From Terriglobia bacterium (GTDB lineage: Bacteria > Acidobacteriota > Terriglobia > Terriglobales > Acidobacteriaceae): a DNA stretch of 35,813 nucleotides. The translations under genes were made by a program, and so were the position numbers. Under the pieces are notes generated by a model. The model was not told where the DNA came from and searched no databases. It saw only the letters and a list, made by a program, of their open reading frames with translations. Location of the stretch: assembly GCA_020073285.1 (NCBI GenBank), contig JAIQFM010000071.1:1-35813 (forward strand). Direction: 5' to 3'. This document shows, piece by piece, positions 27,201 through 30,924 of this stretch (positions are counted from its first letter, which is position 1; the number at the start of each line of letters is the position of its first letter).

Positions 27201-29363
27201 ACCGGCTACACCCTGACGGATACGCTTCCCTCGATTGTCGGCTTCGTGAGCGCCGCTGGTTGCTCCTTCTCCACTGGGGTGGTCACCTGCACCGGTTCCA
27301 GCCTCAACGCTGGACAAAGCGCGAATTACCTCGTCGTCGTGACGCCGACCGCGCCGGGCACGGTCAGCAACACCGCCACCGTGGCCGGCACTGAACATGA
27401 CCTGGTGGCTGGCAACGACTCCGCCACGGTTACGGTGACGGCAATCGTGGTTGACCTCGCCGTCACCGTGACTGCCGCTCCGACGATTGTCGCGCCCGGA
27501 TCGAACCTCACCTACACCATCACGGTGACGAACGGCGGCCCGTCGGCTTCCACCGGGTACACGCTCACCCATACGCTCCCCTCCAACGTCACCTTCGTGA
27601 GCGCCACTGCCGGGTGCGCGCTGTCGACTGTCCTGACGTGCAACGGCTCCGCGCTCGGCGTAGGCCAGAGCGCGGTCTATGCCGTGGTGGTAACCCCGAC
27701 GGCGCAGGCCGCTCTCACTAGCACCGTCACCGTCGCAGGCAACGAGCCCGACCCGCTGCCCAGCAACAACACGATGATTCTGCTGAACTCCGCCGCCGCC
27801 GCCGACATCGTCGTGTCGGCCGCCGGCGCCACCAGCCCGGTGGGGGGCTCCCCGGCGTATGCCGCCACCGTCACCAATAACGGACCGTCCGACGCAACCA
27901 ACATCGTTGCGACTGCGACCCTGGACCGGTTCACTTACGTGAATGCGTTCGCCGGCAACGGGGCCCCGTGCACTTTCAGCGCGCCCGTCGTGAGCTGCAA
28001 CCTCGGCGCGCTCGCCAAGGACGCCAACGTCATCGTCACCGCGGTGGTGATATCGCCCAATGGCGGCTGGGCGGCAATCACCTTCCACGCCACGGCCGCG
28101 CAACCCGATCCCAACCCGATCAACAACGCCGTCCGCCTTGGGCCGGCGCTCGACAGCTTCAACACGCCGGTTGGCAGCGGAGTCGCCGTCAACGTCTCCG
28201 ATGCAGCGGATAACGTCACCGCTGCGCTGACCTTCAACAACGTCACGCGAACCGGCAGCACCACCGTCAATCCGCTGTCGGTGTCCAGCCTGCCGCCCGG
28301 TTTCCGTACCGGACGCCAGCCGATCGTGTTCGACATCAGCACCAACGCGGAATTCACCGGCGCCATCGGTCTCACGATTCGCTTCGTGCCCTCGAACTTC
28401 CGCCACCCGGCGCTGGTCCGCCTCTTTCACTACGAAGCCGGCGCTTGGGTGGATCGCACCGCCGGCCTCGACGCCGCCTCGGGCGCTATTGCCGGGCGCG
28501 TGCTGTCGCTCTCGCCTTTCGCGCTGCTGGAGCCGCAGGACACCATTCCGGTGGCCAATGCCGGCCTGGATCGCAGCGTGCCCGGCGTGATGGCTGCCGG
28601 CGCCCGTGTCGCGCTCGACGGTTCCGCCTCCGCCGACGCTGACGGCGATGCGCTCACCTATCGCTGGACGGGTCCATTCCCCGAAGGGGGCGGCGTTGTG
28701 ACCGGCGTCAATCCCTCGGTTTCGTTGCCGCTCGGCGTCTCCAGGGTCTCGCTCGTCGTCAACGACGGCGAAGCCGACTCGCCCGCGGTTGCCGTCAACA
28801 TCGCCGTCGCTGACTTCCATTTGAGCGCGCCCTCCGGTTCCATCACGCTGACCCGCGGTCAGTCCACTACCTTCACCATCGCCTCGACGCCGCAGTACGG
28901 CGCGTTCGCTGCCCCGGTCAGCCTGTCCTGCGCGCCCAGTGCGCCGGACGTGACCTGCTCTTTCTCTACCGCTAGCATTACGCCGGGAGCCAGCGGCGCC
29001 ACCGCCACGCTGACCGTCACTGCGGCGTCGACCATCGCAACGGTGCCCCACATCTCCCCGTTTTTGGGAGATGTGGGCCGCTCCGCGCCTCGCCAGCTCG
29101 CCCTCTGGCTAGGAACCTTGCCGCTGTTCGGCATCGTCTTCGTCGCCGCCGGTCGACGCAGAAAGCTGCAAATGGCCGTGCTGCTCATGCTGCTGCTGGT
29201 CCTGGTGGCAATGCATGTCGGCTGCGGCGGTGGAGGCGCAACCCAGACGCAGGCATCCTCCTCGCCCACAACGCCGGGCGCTAAGGCCGTCTCCGTAATC
29301 GTGACCGGTACCTCCGGGACGTTGCAACACACGTCCACGGTGACCGTCACTATCCCGCAATAG
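15297..29363 (+). CDS. giant secreted multidomain protein (SBBP, BNR, DUF11, IPT, nidogen-like, PKD)
   Basis: One frame of 4688 codons. ATG 15297 follows GGTGGAG at 6 bases and begins a signal peptide (cleavage after A22). Order by residue: DUF7948-type head (55-280); SBBP propeller repeats ('YSTYLGGSSNDYAYGIAVD', from 280) interrupted by BNR/Asp-box repeats (465-780, 'STDSGSTWAP'); three DUF11 modules (1062-1442); propeller, IPT, propeller (1449-2245); two DUF11; a second propeller, IPT, propeller block (2515-3312); two DUF11; nidogen-like domain (3578-3802, 'VNNNGNVTF'); four DUF11; a ZU5-like part; PKD-like (4417-4505) and Ig-like (4506-4582) domains. Two membrane segments flank 'GRRRK' (4600-4640), and a Gly/Ser/Thr tail with 'GCGGGG' ends it. 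It is probably a surface-exposed adhesin or scaffold; no catalytic domain is recognised. It is transcribed alone. Confidence 0.93.
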   Translation: MFLKVKCVPGLLLACLSVFAVAQTSSGQPQTVADSSAGAHSLVRPERQSAISAYGRLPLSFEPAQGQGQTNRAADFVARGQGYTLSLNPSTTTLSLHRPRPAGGRDRREREREEAGGALAPITPPIALQLRLLGANVSAEAVPENLLPGKSNYLIGNDRSQWRTNVANYARVRYHSVYPGIDVVYYGNQRRLEHDFEVSPGADPRKIRLAFDGANSVEIAASGDLVLHVADGEVRLHKPLIYQQTPQGKREIAGGFVLGKKQEVSIRVADYDPNTPLIIDPVLGYSTYLGGSSNDYAYGIAVDSGGNAYLTGSTTSVDFPGALASFSTSCPGCGQVFVTKLNPTGTGTVYSTYFGSGFAYGYAIAVDASGNAYVTGETSAPNFPLAGSPFQSTLNGIYNAFVSVLNPTGTGLRYSTLLGGSAYDDGLAIALDGGTSPNIYITGLSFSSDFPIVGAAISTPPPVLYHSSNGASSWSGSADFKSLQVSAVAVDGGTAETVYAAGYGLGLYKSTDSGSTWAPTALTRSFINAHALVIDPTTSGTSATLYAGLGTSSIERLTDGGATLAVLNVGACCVSALALNPNNAAQLYVGTSSQGVWVSSDANVLPPATPTFIQLATSGLIISPSTTPATINALVVDKNTSELYAATSQGVFHFAGGPWSAFSTGLVGTYVYSLVEDANSNLYAATSSGLFRTSTAGAAWVAINGSGSSALPTGSTNIALDPLVAGTIYAGGANGLFKTTNGGATWTPSNSGLQPKRVTVIAVDPANSLNLYVGMENIMAFVAKFSAAGAPIYSSQYGGLGDTYAYGAAADSSGNFYVGGNTSATGIPGPLVEQTTPPSTNTGFLVKLNSSGAVVYDRYLGGTAADYVYGVAVDGSANVYLTGESDSTDFPVIPSSAYQSTNKSQGTAFLTKIDPNGANRLYSTFLGGTNYEYGNAVALVGTNGRVAIAGATYSTDFPTVNAKQPFLAALGDGFYAQLDTTLSGPASLLYSTYLGGNSYDEAYALAIDSAGSAYIAGSTSSTDFPVTTGALQTTLAGTTGLYDAFVTKFQSAGNSSDLATTITPSAATVAVGQNYTYTITVTNNGPSALGAPNVSIFDALPSTVTLLNVAGNLSTGGAFPCTGSGAGARVQCNVGTLPLGVSAIATLTVFATITPPPASVDVANTAFATTDDDDPDPTNNSATTSVTVQVQADLLVSNATAEQQASGYSPTTLLDRTQTTDLFNIANNGPGNATSVIVSIPVPAGVTFNGSGNSTPCTLSGSTVTCSMGTLASGATSPILFVWTPTAPGPVTIKATVSSSQAIDTHSLNDSASWTTTVAPAVDLSITAAPSSVNVPVGGSAAIELTIRNLGTDTATSQTVTTALPAGMSYVSFSSSSTGVSCGVEGSVFCSLPDLAPNASITVTIFATAVLQGNYSATASVSFSGTDTNTSNDNATTQVTFAGALNSALTTLLTDYEASTVRAFTGYPNPFSIFAQPILAGANPDYIVIAPNGRLAFVANINGSYISVIDLTIQAEIARIRDLSAWSLAITSDGQKLVSVGYNRDELDIVDIATFAVTRISLDGRVGDSAGVNDIHPFAVTVVGSRAYIANELKPVISVDFTTLPGPATITAIANTAALISLPAGHHLAATPDGGTIAVFGVPRAGGNAVVYLIATSTNTSTTVTTTFAGSRSLAITPSANAGTGVLAFLAHGATIDTLDLRATSATYRQLLPSATLTLPTAIADMALTPDGGTLQAISGPSQGLTGSSTLYTLNANAFLSSPSIALLSTVTIPGAISTRGIAIGYVQNSPLAGAPQVLDVVPTEITNETAKTVTIFGDNFAPGALVRIGNLEPLSSAFVSQQQITVTIPAAAAVQLANIVVTLPNSAAGPLSANVSGSGSNNNLTLRISPPPTFAPVHPVAVSSFSTDNLALLFRESNFLPAAPETYSLAISTDGLFAYTGIWEFTATNLDSQIREVTSVFPSDPAGGFTGPGGDGIAIAPDPVLNKQAAYFVSTGPLNHDTLHIVDVDPASTTTRYSQRIVQAAPTDFSFAEALAATPDGRFVYSVDVNSTNGGTRLVIFDVLNGTSTVIPDITTLGADPYQGHIQVTPDGHSLLLSGPGGASIKVYDIQGTNALAPVLVATITGSGALTTNPPLLYWFQVVGTASPRLYAYASDQRYIQVFNFDRATPNFASLGSYTIPGALAGAFAGSAMAVTPEGTLIYAVLENEDAVAVLDAQAITSDTGNPLITKMRTPVNPSNLAISPRTNASADLFATVSTSAPHITEAGLALAGVGQPFDVIIGVQNNGPATATGVTMTLDIPAGIVVHSAVITYGLASFTCSIEPARVSCPVGNWHVGDLVNVDVNVSATALGAYTFTNTVAGNELDPSPANNAANLDVSVPVTADVSVTVSASPNPVALGQPVTLTATITNNGPAVATAAIGSLVFPIVSAGEPPVYSASQGTCSTFGTCSLGDLASGAYATITATTTFTATIVGVAATDVPISGTASSSTADPNTGNNSFTLNLPLSNSATPVQRWLVADRATGQITIIDSATNTPLGHTIPTGVSPSAIAISPNRHIAFVANLNATYISVVDLSIQQEIYRIRFGDAGVRNIALTPDGSRLVAMLANTPKLLIIDAVTFQLLQSVDLTPQFSDLAPGKPILIGLAVTGHQAYVAAASSGSIAVVDTNTFSATNVSGVTGTATLFAGNSTMAVTPDGLNVVAVRQNPNSLQIISTAANSVVNTVTSTAIFPNTKIAIGARTSAPLGTYGYFGTNVINVVNLTPGPSFGQIVGLTDSLSFPATDLAVSPDGSRLYAITTSNFPANNAAVVDTGALLSDSASVVFQGRFGGMCISTNSCPVSLRAVAAGYVDTLPIAGAPVISGVTPIIVLNDTPTTITISGSGFASDARVLVGKTNLPVTFISDSELQVDIPAGAPAHGRDIIVTNPNVAAAPAGQLLSAFLRGGTDGRGLEIISPITYQPKFQAVVSELGAGTIDFLRQSGGGSGNQIFVGPDPLGTSFSPDGSEFYAESISIASVTAGSPQCCQNTLIGLSGSPGQDEGIATAVNPDTGKPAVFVSSQTPTPSPDVQLNVIDADPFSPAVNSILYTIPAHLGSSVVAGGLAVTSDGRFVYQILADGRLVIFDVAARGVTIIPAGTLGNLFFNRALVSSDGHTLLIIDSTGNSSVKAFDISNNPLSPTLLTTINPFVPSGTASMFMDSLALVGNHLYAYDSLQRIVEVFNFNRATENTTFVNYFIVPGSTPAANGYIAGLAVTPDEALLYASNREDDSVAVIDNVKLLAGVQGDPTMLLTAIATAQGPTSIVISPKRLDAAPMDVAIAITHAPNPVLLGSNVAFDFTLTNNGPFTSSGNPQSGNSGFLINFDKSLVPISSTLATSPFLTCTFSATQLLCGFSNVGLGAPPVSISGNILFQTTAVGTFSATGYIDGGAYDPDTTNNVATDAADVVAAVADVAVTMTALPSPVAVLGSVTYQITLTNNGPSPATGLVLTDTLPVGTLFASIDDLTDCALSNRVLTCNFASLGAGSSTAVNLILVPLTVPSDAGTFNNTATVAASEPDPALSNNSATQTVQVTGANLSGGGALRNLAGFSNTITPPNDDDSFGPVPLGFNVNFFGVQVSSLFVNNNGNVTFGSSLGTYTPFPLTTTNLQIIAPYFSDVETDVAGSGLATYGADTVNGRPAFGVNWPNVTYYGEATASLLDLFQLVLVDRSDVNPGDFDIEFNYDKMQWETGDASDGVNGLGGSSARVGYSNGTGTTGSYFELPGSGVPGSFLDNNTATGLIYNTLNSTQPGRYVFQVRGGAVQSSADLALTATGPQFAAAGSTIIYALAAANHGPNTATGVTVTNTLPVGLSFVAATPGTICPTPPIPAAGQPVVVTCNVGSIASGSTVDIAIQATIAPAVSGSLTNTAVISVPNYQDLNLGNNAATAVTDTNVADLAVSMSPSATQVAPGSNLAYTITVTNNGPSASTGYTLTDTLPSIVGFVSAAGCSFSTGVVTCTGSSLNAGQSANYLVVVTPTAPGTVSNTATVAGTEHDLVAGNDSATVTVTAIVVDLAVTVTAAPTIVAPGSNLTYTITVTNGGPSASTGYTLTHTLPSNVTFVSATAGCALSTVLTCNGSALGVGQSAVYAVVVTPTAQAALTSTVTVAGNEPDPLPSNNTMILLNSAAAADIVVSAAGATSPVGGSPAYAATVTNNGPSDATNIVATATLDRFTYVNAFAGNGAPCTFSAPVVSCNLGALAKDANVIVTAVVISPNGGWAAITFHATAAQPDPNPINNAVRLGPALDSFNTPVGSGVAVNVSDAADNVTAALTFNNVTRTGSTTVNPLSVSSLPPGFRTGRQPIVFDISTNAEFTGAIGLTIRFVPSNFRHPALVRLFHYEAGAWVDRTAGLDAASGAIAGRVLSLSPFALLEPQDTIPVANAGLDRSVPGVMAAGARVALDGSASADADGDALTYRWTGPFPEGGGVVTGVNPSVSLPLGVSRVSLVVNDGEADSPAVAVNIAVADFHLSAPSGSITLTRGQSTTFTIASTPQYGAFAAPVSLSCAPSAPDVTCSFSTASITPGASGATATLTVTAASTIATVPHISPFLGDVGRSAPRQLALWLGTLPLFGIVFVAAGRRRKLQMAVLLMLLLVLVAMHVGCGGGGATQTQASSSPTTPGAKAVSVIVTGTSGTLQHTSTVTVTIPQ
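18480..19620 (+). repeat. DUF11-type modules 1-3 of the giant protein
   Basis: Three Ig-like conserved-repeat (DUF11/TIGR01451-like) modules of about 125 residues, each with a core like 'YTITVTNNGPSALG', 'FNIANNGPGNATS' or 'LTIRNLGTDTATS', a 'C..G' pair and a 'D.N..NN' end. Eight further modules occur at 22060-22830, 25240-26020 and 26705-28140, eleven in all. Confidence 0.8.
19640..22040 (+). repeat. propeller-IPT-propeller block, copy 1
   Basis: This block encodes about 800 residues: a YVTN-like propeller ('RLAFVANINGSYISVIDLTI'), an IPT domain ('VTIFGDNFAPGALVRIGN') and a second propeller ('YIQVFNFDRATPNF'). The same order with clear residue identity recurs at 22840-25240, so the gene grew by duplication of a roughly 2.4-kb block. 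Confidence 0.75.
22840..25240 (+). repeat. propeller-IPT-propeller block, copy 2
   Basis: The second copy of the block, with matching landmarks: 'IAFVANLNATYISVVDLSI', 'ITISGSGFASDARVLVGK' and 'IVEVFNFNRATENTTF'. DNA-level identity is low by eye, so the duplication is old. DUF11 modules 4-5 separate the two copies. Confidence 0.75.
29042..29077. repeat. palindromic repeat element, copy inside the giant gene
   Basis: A 36-bp element: GGTGC, then CCCACATCTCCC (29047-29058), a 7-base loop CGTTTTT, and GGGAGATGTGGG (29066-29077). The 12-bp stem is perfect. It is read in frame as 'VPHISPFLGDVG' between the last Ig-like domain and the membrane segments, and its 36-bp length keeps the frame. A related copy lies at 29421-29456. 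Confidence 0.85.
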
Positions 29364-29375
29364 GAAACGTTGGAG

Positions 29376-29395
29376 CGCGTTCGCCCCCGAACGCG
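29376..29395 (+). terminator. GC hairpin 13 bases after the giant gene's stop
   Basis: CGCGTTCG (29376-29383), loop CCCC, CGAACGCG (29388-29395): a perfect 8-bp stem with a 4-base loop. There is no T-tract, so Rho-independent termination is uncertain; it may cap the mRNA 3' end. Confidence 0.5.
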
Positions 29396-29420
29396 AGTCG
29401 GGTGGATGGAGTCCGGCGAG

Positions 29421-29456
29421 GGTGCCCCACTTCTGCCCGGTTTTGGCAGATGTGGG
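29421..29456. repeat. palindromic repeat element, intergenic copy
   Basis: A 36-bp element matching 32 of 36 bases of the copy at 29042. Stem CCCACTTCTGCC (29426-29437) pairs with GGCAGATGTGGG (29445-29456) with one mismatch, loop CGGTTTT. Relative to the other copy a C-G pair in the stem has become G-C, which preserves pairing. It lies 58 bp after the giant gene's stop. Confidence 0.85.
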
Positions 29457-29721
29457 TCTTCCTCTGTAGGAAGAAGCGACCACCGAAGACCTGTTATATC
29501 TCTGGTGAACCAGCGACCCTCGCGCCCTCCTCGCCCACTCTATTCGGAGCGCCCAGGTTACCTGCGGATTATCTGGATGTAAGTTGTTGACTTTAATAAC
29601 GGGAGGGGAAGGGGGATGTCTACGTCTAGTTACGATCTAATACACAAATAGTAAACCTGACGCGAGTCCCAAGTTTTCGTCTCGCGACTCGCGACAGGGA
29701 AAACTCTCTGCTCTCCGATGC

Positions 29722-30081
29722 CTAAAACCGGTGTTCCGCTCGATCTCCTTGGAACACCATGCGCGTCAACACCTGTTCCTTCGCCGTCACCTTGTACTCG
29801 ACTTCCGTCTTCGCCGCCGGCGCGTTCAGTGGCGTTAGCGTACATTTCACGCGGGCTTCCACCACTTTCTTGCCCGTCTTGGTAAACACCATGATGTGCT
29901 CGTCGCCCTTCATCTGGTGCAACACCACGTAGTCACCCGCGGGCAGCAGCGTATCTCCCACCCGAACCGTGTTGTAGAACGTGACCTGCCGCTTGTCGGC
30001 GATTCCGTACTGGTTCGCGGCCATCGCCGCGGCGCTGACGACAAGTATGATGATACCCACCCAAAGAGCTGTCTTACGCAT
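29722..30081 (-). CDS. small exported protein of unknown function
   Basis: Protein of 119 residues with a clear signal peptide ('MRKTALWVGIIILVVSAAAM', cleavage near 'AMA-AN'). The mature part of about 95 residues is beta-rich: 'RQVTFYNTVRVGDTLLPAGD', 'YVVLHQMKGDEHIMVFTKTG', then 'KVVEARVKCTLTPL'. The 'LPAGDY' segment is like small acidobacterial secreted proteins I have seen, without known function. ATG 30081 has AGG about 11 bases upstream; a frame start at 30120 would put 13 residues before the signal peptide and is less likely. It is convergent with the giant gene and divergent from the CheB-like gene, and seems to be a single-gene unit. Confidence 0.8.
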   Translation of the reverse strand: MRKTALWVGIIILVVSAAAMAANQYGIADKRQVTFYNTVRVGDTLLPAGDYVVLHQMKGDEHIMVFTKTGKKVVEARVKCTLTPLNAPAAKTEVEYKVTAKEQVLTRMVFQGDRAEHRF

Positions 30082-30294
30082 GTCTATGCCTGCCTTCTGG
30101 TCCCTCGGAGCCTGAATCACGGACCATTACCAGCCTAGTCCCGCAGCGCGGCGCCCGCTGTGACCTGCGTCAAGTGCCGATGTGAGCGGTGGCGCAAATT
30201 AAATGGCCGCGCCGGAGCGGAGCGGGACTACGATAGGTTTTTCGGAAGCTTTCACGGAACGGACAGGCCAGAGTTCGCGTCCGCGGGGAGACGC
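30082..30294. other. divergent intergenic region before the CheB-like gene
   Basis: A 213-bp gap that must contain promoters for the small exported-protein gene (minus) and the cheB-cheR pair (plus). I saw no convincing hexamers, no flagellar-type promoter and no repeat. Confidence 0.4.
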
Positions 30295-30924
30295 ATGTCC
30301 GAGCGAAAGAGTACCGCCACCAGCACACCGCATGATGTCGCGCAGCCACACGGCAAGTATGACATTGTCGCCGTCGGTTCTTCTGCCGGCGGTCTGAATT
30401 CGCTGTTCCAGTTTTTGGGCCCGCTGCCGCCGGACTTTCCGTCCAGCATCCTGGTGGTGCAGCACATCAGTCCCGAACATCCCAGCCACCTCGCCGAAGT
30501 GCTGGGGCGCAAGCTGAACATGAAAGTGCGCCAGGCCGCCGACGGCGAACGCATGATTGCCGGCACGGTGTACGTGGCTCCGCCCAATCTGCACCTGCTG
30601 GCCGAGCCGGGAAGCGTGCGTCTGCTGGGCAGCCCGGCGGTGCACTACTTGCGGCCTTCCATCGACCTGTTGTTCGATTCGGTGGCGGTGAACTTCGGCG
30701 ATCGTTCCGTGGGCGTGATCCTGAGCGGGACGGGACGCGATGGCGCCTCCGGCGTGCGCGCCATCAAGATGGCGGGCGGCGTCACCATGGCCGAAGACCC
30801 GAGCAAGGCCGAGTTCAGCGCCATGCCCTACGCGGCGGTCGCCACCGGCTGCGTCGACATCGTGCTGCCGCTGTCCAAGCTCGCCGACAGTTTGATAGAT
30901 TTGTTCAACGCCAAACATGTCTGA
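30295..30924 (+). CDS. CheB-type protein-glutamate methylesterase domain protein
   Basis: Standalone CheB catalytic domain of 209 residues, which would remove methyl groups from glutamates of chemoreceptors or related proteins. The catalytic triad is visible: S30 in 'GSSAGG' (28-33), H57 in 'VVQHIS', and D149 in 'SGTGRDGASG'. 'VYVAPPNLHL' (92-101) and 'LRPSIDLLFDS' (119-129) are further family signatures. There is no N-terminal receiver domain, unlike classical CheB. ATG 30295 has GGGGAG 4-5 bases upstream; the open frame extends to 30160 but without domain content. The stop overlaps the CheR-type gene's start by 8 bp, so the pair is translated together. No receptor, CheA or CheW gene is nearby, so it likely belongs to a signalling module other than chemotaxis. 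Confidence 0.9.
   Translation: MSERKSTATSTPHDVAQPHGKYDIVAVGSSAGGLNSLFQFLGPLPPDFPSSILVVQHISPEHPSHLAEVLGRKLNMKVRQAADGERMIAGTVYVAPPNLHLLAEPGSVRLLGSPAVHYLRPSIDLLFDSVAVNFGDRSVGVILSGTGRDGASGVRAIKMAGGVTMAEDPSKAEFSAMPYAAVATGCVDIVLPLSKLADSLIDLFNAKHV

Larger units (their letters stand above)
29364..29721. other. intergenic region downstream of the giant gene
   Basis: A 358-bp convergent gap between the giant gene and the small exported-protein gene (minus). It holds a GC-rich hairpin right after the stop (29376-29395), the second palindromic repeat (29421-29456), and an AT-rich stretch (29570-29660) without a recognised gene. TCGCGA occurs twice at 29682-29694. Confidence 0.6.

Noticed and set aside
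26955-29051. 698-codon minus-strand open frame opposite the giant gene
   Set aside because: It is antisense to DUF11/PKD-coding sequence; its Gly/Arg/Asp/His-rich, low-complexity composition is what a GC-rich gene gives when read on the opposite strand.
30199-30918. 239-codon minus-strand frame opposite the CheB-like gene
   Set aside because: Shadow frame; CheB motifs on the plus strand are complete.
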